Assembly (NCBI GenBank): GCA_031411835.1 | Contig: JANOBV010000206.1 | Coordinates: 1 to 12,768, forward strand | Direction: 5' to 3' | Origin: JADKIH01 sp031411835 | GTDB taxonomy: Bacteria; Bacteroidota; Bacteroidia; AKYH767-A; 2013-40CM-41-45 | Length of the DNA: 12,768 nucleotides | Shown here: piece by piece, positions 1 to 8,293 of the stretch | Layout: each line of letters starts with the position of its first letter | Position numbering within the stretch: position 1 is the first letter of the stretch | Position numbers and translations under genes: made by a program | The notes under the pieces: generated by a model | Seen by the model: the letters and a program-made list of their open reading frames with translations, nothing else | Told to the model about the DNA's origin: nothing | Databases searched by the model: none

Positions 1-75
1 ATAAAAGTTCCTGCATATATTGGTTGCATTCGACTTACTCTCATGTACAATTGTGAAAAAAGCTGTGTGTTTAAA

Positions 76-104
76 GAGTGCGCCCCTAAAGGGGCTTTGC
101 GCTC
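76..104. repeat. G+C-rich intergenic hairpin
   Basis: An inner stem GCCCC (82-86) pairs with GGGGC (91-95) around a TAAA loop. After a three-base TTT bulge (96-98), an outer stem pairs 76-81 with 99-104, including one G-T pair. The sequence is far richer in G+C than its surroundings and lies outside any gene. From memory, similar hairpins built on CCCCTAAAGGGG-like cores are scattered between genes in Bacteroidota, so this is probably one copy of a REP-like repeat. It lacks a T tract on either side, so it is a poor fit to an intrinsic terminator. Confidence 0.55.
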
Positions 105-132
105 ATTCCTAGTCCCAGGGTTACCAAGAGGC

Positions 133-148
133 AGGCCCTAACGGGCCT
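133..148. repeat. Short perfect hairpin in the same repeat cluster
   Basis: AGGCCC (133-138) and GGGCCT (143-148) form a perfect 6-bp stem around the loop TAAC. It lies 28 bases from the hairpin at 76-104, with CCCAGGG between them. The two probably belong to one composite REP-like element covering about 76-150. Confidence 0.5.
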
Positions 149-204
149 AATAATTCCACAAATTAAAAACGAATACGTCATTTAACTTAACTAAATGACA
201 TTGA

Positions 205-344
205 GCTTTAGCTGACGGAGGAATAAGAATAGCATTATAACGGCTTTAGCCACATTTTTTTTTAGTTAAATAGATAGCACTAAACTGTGTTTATGTGGCT
301 AAAGCCAGGTTACTATATTCTATTTTTAGTCCGTCAGCTAAAGC
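205..344. repeat. Nested inverted repeat, REP/MITE-like
   Basis: The outer arms match perfectly over 15 bp: 205-219 (GCTTTAGCTGACGGA) against 330-344. The inner arms match perfectly over 14 bp: 242-255 (GGCTTTAGCCACAT) against 293-306. All four arms contain the octamer GCTTTAGC or its complement. The right outer arm also folds locally, with CCGTC at 331-335 pairing with GACGG at 346-350. There is no open reading frame inside. Such structure is typical of non-autonomous repeats mobilised by REP-associated tyrosine transposases or of miniature transposable elements, but no transposase is present in this window, so the mobilising agent is unknown. Confidence 0.65.
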
Positions 345-408
345 AGACGGTAATAAAGTTAGCGACAACAAACTGGATTTCGATACAAATAAATACATTT
401 AAGTTTAC

Positions 409-427
409 GCATATGCGATAGCTATCG
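409..427. repeat. Double palindrome, role unknown
   Basis: Two perfect palindromes overlap by one base: GCATATGC (409-416) and CGATAGCTATCG (416-427). They lie about 60 bases beyond the stop codon of the minus-strand gene ending at 488, where a terminator could be expected, but no T tract follows on the minus strand. They may be another intergenic repeat or a protein-binding site. Nothing else is recognisable between 345 and 487. Confidence 0.35.
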
Positions 428-487
428 GGATGAAAAATGACAGGGCTGCAGGGAAATTGTAGGTTGTATTTAGAATTTACCTGGCAT

Positions 488-1906
488 TTAGTGGTGACAG
501 ATTACTTTCTTGTATCGAGTTAAGCCGGATTGTTGATCTTTGACAGTGATCAGATAGATTCCACTTTCGAGATTTGATGTATTTATCTTGTGGTTCTTTC
601 CTTGGACGTTTTCAGAATAAACAATTCTTCCTGCGAGGTCGAATAAAATTATTTCGAAATTTGAAAATTGATCTGTGCTCAAAAGCAATTCATTATTGAA
701 TGGATTCGGGGAAACATTGAATGATTGAAATTTATTCGTTGCTACTTCATCGATCAAACTTACATTGATGCAATAAGTTCTGATCTGATTCGCAATGAAC
801 GGACAAGCATCGTCTGTAACTTCTAGTGTAAAACAATTTGGATTGTTCAAGGAATCGGATAAAGTCGGAGTCCAACAAATTGTTGCTGTATCAGAAGCGC
901 CGCCTGTATGAGTAAAACTTAATCCACTTATCGAACCATTTAAAGAGATTGTTGTGGATTGTCCAACATCAGGATCTTGTGCTGCAATTGTAAAACACGA
1001 TTGCACATTTGGTAAAACTGTGATGTTATAATTAGTGCTTCCATCAAAACCTGTTAAATCAGGAATATTATTTGCGCAACTTTTTGCAATCAAAGAAAGA
1101 TCACGTTCAACTTGTCCGATCAAGACTCCATTTCTGTATTCATTCACAAGAATTGCGTAGACTGAAAAATCAGTTTGTGTAGGTGTTCCTGTTAAAATTC
1201 CGGTGACTGAATTGAAAGTCATTGGTGGACTAGAAATTAATGGCTGTGTACCCGAATAGCTACCATAGTATGAAACAATGGAAGTTGCATTTATCAATGG
1301 AGTGATCATTTGCATCGTGAGGGAATCGCCATCAATATCAAAATAGCCTTGGTCGATTGAGAATGGAGTTGCCAGACAAACATAAATTGCAGGCTCAGTA
1401 GAAAAAATCGGAGAATTATTTACACCAATTGTATTATTGATCATGCAATAAACATAGAGATCGTCTGAACCGGCTCCTGTAATTGTTGTGAGAGACGAGG
1501 ATCGAGATGATTCAGCGTGACTTATTTTCCAGTTGTTACATGCGCCACCGAGAACAATTGTATCGCTGTAAACATATTTTTGCACTCCCATATGAATTCC
1601 ACCTTGACAAGTAGTTGGAAGATCTTCCGGACACATTGGATTAAGATCGATTGGTGAAACGACTTGTGGTATGTTGATATTTTGCGCCGGAAAACCACAC
1701 GTATTTGTGATATTGATCTGAACAGTTGCCGCAGGGAAAATCCCGGAACAGTCGCGATACAATGTGTACCAGATCACATATGTATTTGAATTGATGTACG
1801 TGTAAGTAAGTTGAGCACCGAATGCATGCGTTGCCTTGCTTGAACGTGGACTAAAAAATAAAGCAAAGAATAAAAGAGTAAAAACAATTTTACCGGATAG
1901 TTTCAT
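488..1906 (-). CDS. Secreted T9SS type A cargo protein, YRDC/Ig-like family (paralogue 1)
   Basis: This 472-residue protein begins with a signal peptide (K2, K6, hydrophobic residues about 8-19, likely cleaved near residue 25). Next is a cysteine-rich domain (about 27-180) that opens with HAFGAQLTY and holds the signature YRDC at 50-53; similar openings are common in secreted Bacteroidota proteins. Residues about 185-275 resemble a cadherin- or He-PIG-like Ig fold (FDIDGDSL, then TGTPTQTD). Residues 280-385 form another Ig-like domain ending near TYCINV. A T9SS type A sorting domain (about 396-472) starts at SPNPF and includes LFDLAGRIVY and GIYLITV. The protein is probably exported by the Sec pathway, then through T9SS to the surface or medium. 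Its ligand is unknown. The gene directly follows a paralogue of the same length. It has 14 cysteines; C358, C379 and C470 are absent from the paralogue. A weak -7-like box (TACATTTA on the minus strand, 1926-1933) lies just upstream. Confidence 0.85.
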   Translation of the reverse strand: MKLSGKIVFTLLFFALFFSPRSSKATHAFGAQLTYTYINSNTYVIWYTLYRDCSGIFPAATVQINITNTCGFPAQNINIPQVVSPIDLNPMCPEDLPTTCQGGIHMGVQKYVYSDTIVLGGACNNWKISHAESSRSSSLTTITGAGSDDLYVYCMINNTIGVNNSPIFSTEPAIYVCLATPFSIDQGYFDIDGDSLTMQMITPLINATSIVSYYGSYSGTQPLISSPPMTFNSVTGILTGTPTQTDFSVYAILVNEYRNGVLIGQVERDLSLIAKSCANNIPDLTGFDGSTNYNITVLPNVQSCFTIAAQDPDVGQSTTISLNGSISGLSFTHTGGASDTATICWTPTLSDSLNNPNCFTLEVTDDACPFIANQIRTYCINVSLIDEVATNKFQSFNVSPNPFNNELLLSTDQFSNFEIILFDLAGRIVYSENVQGKNHKINTSNLESGIYLITVKDQQSGLTRYKKVICHH

Positions 1907-2058
1907 TAGCGTGTGTTGGTAAAGGTAAATGTAGAAACTCTCATCACATTCGAATACGGCGGCTAGTCAAGTAATTAACAATTGGGATGTTAATACAAAG
2001 CATGATAAAAGTCAAAAAATAGAAGATTTTGGAAATATGATAACCTCATTTCTTCAAT

Positions 2059-3477
2059 TCAATTTTTGACAATTCGTTTCCAAATTGTTTGCTTTGATTG
2101 AATACTCTTTATTGATAATAAATAAATTCCTTTTTCAACTGAATAGAATTGAATAACTCCATTTGATTCGGTGGTGATTGAATTTATGACTTGTCTTCCT
2201 TGAATGTCGAATAAATTTAGTTCAACTTTTCCGGGAGTTAATGAGCTAAATTTTAATTCTGAACTTACAGGATTTGGATAGATTACAAAATTATTTTCAT
2301 TAATTTCATCGACATCATTTGAAATCTCTACATTAAAATAATAATTTCTTGCGCTAATGCCCAAAAAAGGACAATTTCCATCAGTGACTTTCACTCTAAA
2401 CCAGTATGGATTAAAAGCAATATCAATGGAATCCGGAGTCCAACAAAAGAAAGCTGTATCTGGTTGTCCGCCAGAGGTCGTAAACGTCATGCCAGGAATT
2501 GAATAATCATATTCTATTACAGTTTGATTGGACACATTTGGGTCAACAGCAGTTATGAAAAAACAATTTAGCTGATTTGCATAAACATCAATGGAATAAT
2601 TTGGTAGTCCATTAATTCCTGTTAGAATTGGAATAATATTGTTACAATTTTCTGCTGTTACTATCATATCTCTTTCTGTTTGGCCTATCAAGATTCCATT
2701 TCTAAACTCATTGACTAAAATTGCATAAATTGAAACATCAGTTTGTGAAGGAATTCCTCTAAAAATGCCTGTAGTAGGATTAAATGTCATAGGCAAACTA
2801 CAAATAAAAGGTTGATCTGCGGAATAGCCAGATAAAAAAGTAACTGTATCTGATAATGCTGGCCCTGTCCGAGGAGTAATAAGTTCAAAGGATAAAGAAT
2901 CATGATCAATACCAAAGACAGGTGGATCAATTAATAACTCTTGACCAACGCAATAAACTAAAATTGGATCTTCATTAAAAACGGGTGAGTTATTACAGAG
3001 ACCGGAATAATTATTAATCATGCAATAAACATATAGAAGATCTGTTCCGCCACCAGTAATTGTTGACAGGGCTGCATTTCTTGCTGGCTCTCCATGGCCA
3101 ATATACCATGTGCATTCAGCAGGCAAATTAATTACTCCTCTATAAGTCCATTTTTGAATTCCGGAATATGAACCTCCATGACAGGTTGTTACTGCCGTAC
3201 CACAAACATTTATTACGTCAACTTCTGTTCCTAATTGATTCAGAAAAAGAGTTTGTGTAGGGAAGCCGCAATCATTTGTTATCACAATGTCAATTGATGT
3301 GTTTGGAGTTATTCCGTAACAATCTCTATAAAATGTATAGGTAATTTCATAATTTCCTGATCCAATACAAACATATGATATCTCAGCTCCCGCTGCATGC
3401 GATGCAAAAGTTGAATTCACTTGAGCTCCAAACATTAAATATAAAATAACTACAAATACTTTTAGAGAATTTTTCAT
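2059..3477 (-). CDS. Secreted T9SS type A cargo protein, YRDC/Ig-like family (paralogue 2)
   Basis: I chose the ATG at 3475-3477. The frame stays open to 3558, but the extra 27 residues come before a clear signal peptide (MKNSLKVFVVILYL, cleaved near ASHAAG). With this start the protein is 472 residues, exactly the length of its neighbour, and the YRDC cysteine falls at residue 53 in both. Domains follow the same order: a cysteine-rich N-terminal domain (about 26-180), Ig-like regions (about 185-385), and a T9SS type A sorting domain (about 397-472) containing YPNP, LFDIQGRQV and GIYLLSI. Eleven cysteines align with paralogue 1. C37, C161 and C226 are extra here, while W359 and Y380 stand where paralogue 1 has C358 and C379. 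Export to the cell surface is a strong inference; the binding partner is unknown. A weak -7-like box (TATATTCG on the minus strand, 3506-3513) lies 28 bases before the start. Confidence 0.85.
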   Translation of the reverse strand: MKNSLKVFVVILYLMFGAQVNSTFASHAAGAEISYVCIGSGNYEITYTFYRDCYGITPNTSIDIVITNDCGFPTQTLFLNQLGTEVDVINVCGTAVTTCHGGSYSGIQKWTYRGVINLPAECTWYIGHGEPARNAALSTITGGGTDLLYVYCMINNYSGLCNNSPVFNEDPILVYCVGQELLIDPPVFGIDHDSLSFELITPRTGPALSDTVTFLSGYSADQPFICSLPMTFNPTTGIFRGIPSQTDVSIYAILVNEFRNGILIGQTERDMIVTAENCNNIIPILTGINGLPNYSIDVYANQLNCFFITAVDPNVSNQTVIEYDYSIPGMTFTTSGGQPDTAFFCWTPDSIDIAFNPYWFRVKVTDGNCPFLGISARNYYFNVEISNDVDEINENNFVIYPNPVSSELKFSSLTPGKVELNLFDIQGRQVINSITTESNGVIQFYSVEKGIYLLSIKSIQSKQTIWKRIVKN

Positions 3478-3610
3478 TGAACTAAAATTTGGGTGGTTTA
3501 AGTTTCGAATATAGTAAAAATTGGTCAAAGGGAAAAGGTCAAAAAATGTCGATGGCATTTGACAAAAGATAAAGGTGAGAGTGGTGAAAGTTTAAGTTTA
3601 AAGTTGGCTG

Positions 3611-5650
3611 CTATCGAATGAGAGTTACGCCGCCTTTTTTCTCAATCTCCGACCCATCTGTCTGCACCGCCTGTAAAAGATAAATGTAAACAGCCTCAGG
3701 TGCATATACTCCATTGCTCGTCCCATCCCAGCCTACTTTCGGATCGTGTGTTTCAAAGATCATCTCGCCCCAACGATTGAAAATTCGGAAGCTGTAATCT
3801 TTGGTGGAGACAAATGCATTCGACGGATAAAAGATCTGATTGAAATCGCCACCGGGATGAAAGGCATTCGGAATAAAAATTATCGGATCTTGAACTAGAC
3901 AAACAGTATTTGATCGTGATGTGTCTTGAAAAAAGTATGGATTTCCGGGCGCTTCAATTGCTTCTATGGTATAACAGAAATTTCCATCGGAATAAAAATT
4001 ATTTATGACCGATTCCATAAATGCTGAATCACCCGGATTAAATGTTGCATATGGAATTGGACTTGTAACATCATTCACGGTCAGATATAAATTGAAACTG
4101 CCTACTCCTGCCGGCCACTGACTGTAGTCTGTCCATTCAATACTGTTTACATATTCTTCGGGAGAATTTCCAGTCATCAATATCGTATGACTGATCTGCG
4201 ACTCCAATACTTTTACACCGCATGAATCAATCGTCAATACTTTGTAGTAATAAGGTCCTTCTGATGTAACAACGTTGTCAGTGAATGTTACAGATGAAAC
4301 TCCATTCACTGCTATACTTCCTACTTGCGTAAAAACTCCGGCTGCAGAAGTTGATCGCATCAATCGATATCCACTTACCGATGAAATCGGATCTACATAA
4401 ACTTTTACTTGAACAGTATTTTCTGCAACAACACTCACACTTCTGATATAAGAAAATGCAGGTGGCGGTGGAAAGATTGGAACTAAACAAGAACGATTAG
4501 AAGTTGAAGTACGTCTAACTAGAGATCCTTGATCGATTGCTCGTACACGATAACAAAAAGTCGAACCACTGATCAAATTTGTATCTGTAAAATTTGTGGT
4601 TGCTGATGTACCGATTACTGTTTCCGGTCCGCCATTGATGCTCAGTAAAATATCGTAAAGCGGATCAACTGTCCAATATGAATATGGATTCCAATTCAAG
4701 CTAATGGATTTACTGCAAAGATCGAATGAAGTAGTTAGATACATTGTTGAATGCTCAATCCCTCGCCCACTCGGATTATTACAACTGTCAATTGCAATTG
4801 CAGAAAATGTAACTGAATTTGTTGAGGCAACTGTATTCGTATTGTAACTTGTGTTTGCTCGTCCAACAACTGTATCTAGTGGTTGCCATAATCCTAAGAC
4901 ACTTTGCAACACAGAATATAACTTTGTATCGACCGATGGATTAATGATCCAACTCACAATAGCCAATCCTGAAATGTCAACAGAAACAGAATCCATTACA
5001 GGTATCGTTGGAGTCACTAGATCTCTGAATCGATCACCTTTTACTGGCGACACAGACTTACATCCGCTTTGATCCATTACTTCTATTCTGTATTTGATCG
5101 TGTCATCACAAATCGAAATCAAATCGGCATACGTCATCGGTGAAGGTGCAGTGGATGCATTTACAGAATCAATAAGTGTAAAAATTGTTGCCGGATATTC
5201 TCTGAAGATCTTGTACCAAACACTATTGGTCGGTATCAATGGCAATCGAACAGCAGGCCATGAAAGATTCGCATAACCAATTCCTGGATTGTTAACATTC
5301 AATCCTAATGCACGAATGCTGTCGGAAATAATATCCGGACTTCCATTATTGAACTTGTATGCGATATAATAGTATGCAGCATTGTTGTATGCATTTGCAC
5401 CAACATGTGTTTCAATTGTGTCATTGTAAAAGAACACACTATCAACTGCAGTAAAAGGTCCGGTTGCAGCAGTTGAATGATACAAATACCAACATCTGAA
5501 ATTTGCACCTGCAGTTAAGTCTCTGTCCCAAGTTACTGTAACATCGCCATTCGCACTCACTGAAGTGCATCTCATACCGATTGCTTTCGCTTCGAGATTT
5601 AAAGCCGAAATCAAAAGCAAAACGAGAAAAAAGCGCAGAATTCCGGACAT
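3611..5650 (-). CDS. Secreted fibronectin-III-repeat protein with T9SS type B (gliding-associated) C-terminal domain
   Basis: The product is a 679-residue protein with a signal peptide (hydrophobic residues 6-18, cleavage probably after AKA at 23). It then has about six degenerate fibronectin type III-like units, near residues 25-115, 117-212, 214-310, 311-392, 398-492 and 498-587. They are recognisable from repeated strands such as YYYKVLTIDSC and FCYTIEAIEA and from spaced tryptophans and prolines. The last 90 residues are a textbook gliding-motility-associated C-terminal domain (T9SS type B signal): IPNAFHPGGD at 593-602, FRIFNRWGEMIFET at 621-634, GWDG at 640-643, and GGVTLIR at the very end. 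It is probably exported through T9SS and displayed at the surface, perhaps as an adhesin, but no ligand is evident. Only 47 bases separate it from the upstream M16 gene; a candidate promoter lies in that gap. Confidence 0.87.
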   Translation of the reverse strand: MSGILRFFLVLLLISALNLEAKAIGMRCTSVSANGDVTVTWDRDLTAGANFRCWYLYHSTAATGPFTAVDSVFFYNDTIETHVGANAYNNAAYYYIAYKFNNGSPDIISDSIRALGLNVNNPGIGYANLSWPAVRLPLIPTNSVWYKIFREYPATIFTLIDSVNASTAPSPMTYADLISICDDTIKYRIEVMDQSGCKSVSPVKGDRFRDLVTPTIPVMDSVSVDISGLAIVSWIINPSVDTKLYSVLQSVLGLWQPLDTVVGRANTSYNTNTVASTNSVTFSAIAIDSCNNPSGRGIEHSTMYLTTSFDLCSKSISLNWNPYSYWTVDPLYDILLSINGGPETVIGTSATTNFTDTNLISGSTFCYRVRAIDQGSLVRRTSTSNRSCLVPIFPPPPAFSYIRSVSVVAENTVQVKVYVDPISSVSGYRLMRSTSAAGVFTQVGSIAVNGVSSVTFTDNVVTSEGPYYYKVLTIDSCGVKVLESQISHTILMTGNSPEEYVNSIEWTDYSQWPAGVGSFNLYLTVNDVTSPIPYATFNPGDSAFMESVINNFYSDGNFCYTIEAIEAPGNPYFFQDTSRSNTVCLVQDPIIFIPNAFHPGGDFNQIFYPSNAFVSTKDYSFRIFNRWGEMIFETHDPKVGWDGTSNGVYAPEAVYIYLLQAVQTDGSEIEKKGGVTLIR

Positions 5651-5666
5651 TTTGAAGTTTAGACTG

Positions 5667-5698
5667 TAAAATTAAGGTTTACTGCGATGCTAGGCAAT
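5667..5698 (-). promoter_or_regulatory. Possible Bacteroidota promoter for the fibronectin-III protein gene
   Basis: Read on the minus strand, ATTG (5695-5698) resembles the Bacteroidota -33 element TTTG, and TAATTTTA (5667-5674) matches seven of eight positions of TAnnTTTG. The 20-base spacer is in the usual range. The -7 box is 16 bases from the ATG. If real, the cargo gene can be transcribed independently of the M16 pair. Such short AT-rich matches also arise by chance in this composition. Confidence 0.3.
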
Positions 5699-6984
5699 TA
5701 TTTACGGCCAACGACCAATTCTGTGAAGCCAGCGGGGTCTAAATACTTACGTGAAAGTTCAAGGATCTCTTCAGGACCAATGGTGCGAAGCTTTTCCACG
5801 TATCTTTCATAATAGGAATAGTCCAATTCTGACAAGTAAATCGACTTAAATCGCTCTGCTAATTGAAATGCGCCGTCAATGCCTTTTAGAAAAGTTCCAA
5901 GCATATAATTCTTCACCATTTCCAATTCTTCCTCTTCAACTAATTCATTTCGCATAATGTCTACCTCATTGTAAATCTCTTTGATGGCATCATTGGTTAC
6001 GTCTGCTCCTACTTCAGTTGAAATAAAGTAATAGCCTTCTTGCTTCATTGAAACAATAACAGAACCGATGCCATATGTGTATCCTTTGTCTTCACGAATG
6101 TTTGACATCAATCGTGAACCGAAATATCCGCCAAACAAAGTATTCATTACAGCTGTTCCTGCATAATCAGGATGCTTACGATTAAAGAAAGGCATTCCAA
6201 TTCTAATTGCTGATTGAATCGCGCCATCTTTTTCAATGTAATGTTTCTTCTCCGTTTCAGTTTCAAATTTCGGGTAAACAGTTTTGATCTTCACACCGGA
6301 CGATTTTCTTTGTCCGAAAAATTGATTCAAGATCTTTATCGTTTCATCAGTAACTAATCCAGAAACGATGATCATACAATTCGATGGAGAATATTTTTTC
6401 TGATGAAAAGCTTTTAGATCATCGACAGTGAGCGAATTATAATTTTCCGGTTGAATGTAAAATCCGTATGGATGATTCTTACCGAAAATGATCTCGCCGA
6501 ATTTTCTCCGAGCTATTGATCCGACTTTCTCATTGTCAACTATTAGTCGTTGTATATTGTTCTGCTTAAAAATTCCCAATTCCTTTTCCGGAAATGTCGG
6601 CTCTTCTAAAAGTGCGCTAACAAACGGCAATGAATCTTTCAGATATTTTGTCAACGAATAAAGAATAAGCGAACAAAAATCTGAATTCTCATCCGTCTCA
6701 TAAAACGAACCGTAATAATCGATCATATCTGCAATTTGTTGTGCAGAATATTTCGATGTTCCTTCTGCCATCATTCTGTTTGTAGCAGAATTTAACAGTG
6801 GTTTACTCGGATCAAAGTCGACGTTATTGAATAACAACTCAACTTTCACCAATTCTTGAAATCCAGCATTGATTGCATAAACTTCAATTCCATTATCAAG
6901 TGTATATTTTTTTGCCTGCGGGACATTCATCTTTTGAATTCCCATTCTTGAAGGCTGATTGATTCTATCGATAGTCAATGACAT
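5698..6984 (-). CDS. Non-catalytic M16 family peptidase subunit
   Basis: This 428-residue protein has the two-lobed M16 (pitrilysin / mitochondrial processing peptidase) layout. The zinc motif HxxEH is absent: aligning the following GT (75-76) places S66, N69 and R70 where the two histidines and glutamate should be. The C-terminal lobe keeps the substrate-binding Arg/Tyr segment, here NIREDKGYTYGIGS (295-308), with R297 and Y302 or Y304 as likely key residues. This combination is typical of the partner subunit in heterodimeric bacterial M16 peptidases. The ATG is four bases after the stop codon of the catalytic gene, so co-transcription and subunit pairing are very likely. There is no signal peptide, which suggests a cytosolic protein. 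The peptide substrate is unknown. Confidence 0.9.
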   Translation of the reverse strand: MSLTIDRINQPSRMGIQKMNVPQAKKYTLDNGIEVYAINAGFQELVKVELLFNNVDFDPSKPLLNSATNRMMAEGTSKYSAQQIADMIDYYGSFYETDENSDFCSLILYSLTKYLKDSLPFVSALLEEPTFPEKELGIFKQNNIQRLIVDNEKVGSIARRKFGEIIFGKNHPYGFYIQPENYNSLTVDDLKAFHQKKYSPSNCMIIVSGLVTDETIKILNQFFGQRKSSGVKIKTVYPKFETETEKKHYIEKDGAIQSAIRIGMPFFNRKHPDYAGTAVMNTLFGGYFGSRLMSNIREDKGYTYGIGSVIVSMKQEGYYFISTEVGADVTNDAIKEIYNEVDIMRNELVEEEELEMVKNYMLGTFLKGIDGAFQLAERFKSIYLSELDYSYYERYVEKLRTIGPEEILELSRKYLDPAGFTELVVGRK

Positions 6985-6988
6985 AATT

Positions 6989-8233
6989 CTAGTTCTTACG
7001 ATTTGATAAATAATACAATGTTGAACAATTCTCTTTTCTGAAAATTTCTTTTGCGCTAGCTTTAATTTCTTCAGCAGTCACAGCACGATATAGCGCCAAT
7101 TCCGTATTTACCAGATCAGCATCCCCCATGTACTCTGCAATTGCCAGATTGAGTGCTCTTCCCGAAAGATCCATTTCAGAAAACTCCATTGTAGATTCAA
7201 CTTTGTTCTTCACTTTTTCCAATTCATCTTTTTCAACTAGTTCTTCGCAGATCTTGTTGAGCTCAGCATCGATCGCTCTTTCTGCATCGGCCATTTCGAC
7301 ACCTTTCACTAATTTCCCTTCTACAACCATTAACCCATTATCAAAATCTGCTGTAGAGTATGCATTGATATCAGAGAATAGTTTCTTTTCTTTTACAAGT
7401 GTATTGTACAGTCGGGAAGATTTTCCACGACTGAGAACGTCAGAAAGCAAGTCGACAGAATAGAATTTTTTATCTAAGCGTGAACACATGTGATAAGCTC
7501 GGTAAATTGAACTGTAAGGAATATCTCTTTCCACAGTCAGTTCGCGATATTCTGTTTGTGCCGGTTCTTTTGGGTACGGCAATCTAATAGGCGCTGCTCT
7601 TTTTATTTCACCAAACCATTTCTCCGCAAGTTCAAAAACTTCTTCACCTTTCACACCTCCTGCAACAGTCATGATTGCATTGTCAGGACTATAGAAACGG
7701 AAGAAAAATTCCCGCACATCTTCCAATGTTGCATTGGTAATATGTTCAATTTCTTTACCAATAGTTGCCCACTGATATGGATGTACTCTATAGGCAAGTG
7801 GGCGAAGTAAAAGCCAAACATCGCCATATGGTTGATTCAAATATCGTTGTTTAAATTCTTCGACTACAACATTTCGTTGGACTTCCAAACTCTTTTCAGA
7901 GAATGCAAGACTTAACATGCGATCACTTTCCAACCAAAATCCTGTTTCAATATTGTTAGCAGGAAGAGTTAAGTAATAATTTGTGATATCATTATTAGTA
8001 AATGCATTATTATCTCCACCTGCTAATTGCAAAGGAGAATCATATTCCGGAATATTTACTGAACCACCAAACATAAGATGTTCGAAAAGGTGAGCAAAAC
8101 CGGTTTTGTCCGGATGCTCATCGCGTGCACCTACTTTGTACAAAATATTTACTGTTACCAGTGGTGTAGAAGGATCTTCATGGACCAAAACTTTGAGTCC
8201 GTTAGATAATGTTTTTGAAGTGTATTGTATCAA
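6989..8233 (-). CDS. Catalytic M16 family zinc metallopeptidase
   Basis: This 414-residue protein has the M16 zinc site HLFEH at residues 48-52. H48 and H52 are the likely zinc ligands, E51 the catalytic base, and E126 (in VVVEEFKQR) the third ligand, 74 residues after H52, as expected for the family. The N-terminus (NGLKVLVHED, then LYKVGARDE) is also typical. The reading frame begins at TTG (8231-8233): an in-frame TAA lies at 8240-8242, no ATG lies between them, and the next in-frame ATG (M54) falls after the first part of the active site. TTG is therefore the likely start. The protein has no signal peptide. It most probably forms a cytosolic heterodimer with the product of the adjacent downstream gene and degrades or processes peptides. 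Confidence 0.92.
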   Translation of the reverse strand: MIQYTSKTLSNGLKVLVHEDPSTPLVTVNILYKVGARDEHPDKTGFAHLFEHLMFGGSVNIPEYDSPLQLAGGDNNAFTNNDITNYYLTLPANNIETGFWLESDRMLSLAFSEKSLEVQRNVVVEEFKQRYLNQPYGDVWLLLRPLAYRVHPYQWATIGKEIEHITNATLEDVREFFFRFYSPDNAIMTVAGGVKGEEVFELAEKWFGEIKRAAPIRLPYPKEPAQTEYRELTVERDIPYSSIYRAYHMCSRLDKKFYSVDLLSDVLSRGKSSRLYNTLVKEKKLFSDINAYSTADFDNGLMVVEGKLVKGVEMADAERAIDAELNKICEELVEKDELEKVKNKVESTMEFSEMDLSGRALNLAIAEYMGDADLVNTELALYRAVTAEEIKASAKEIFRKENCSTLYYLSNRKN

Positions 8234-8293
8234 TTGATTTTATTTTTATTCGATTAATATATTCTAATTAAAATTCATCCAAGAATTCACAAC

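Noticed and set aside
76..427. Possible CRISPR array or RNA gene in the left spacer
   Set aside because: The repeats are inverted rather than evenly spaced direct repeats, and no tRNA or known RNA core is visible.
416..427. CGATAGCTATCG as a terminator for the gene ending at 488
   Set aside because: No T tract follows on the minus strand and the stem is only six base pairs.
4278..5508. Several short frames of 60-73 codons on both strands within the fibronectin-III gene
   Set aside because: They overlap a long frame with a signal peptide and a full sorting domain and have no independent support.
7128..7810. Plus-strand frames of 84 and 111 codons
   Set aside because: They are antisense to the catalytic M16 gene and have serine- and phenylalanine-rich, non-protein-like composition.
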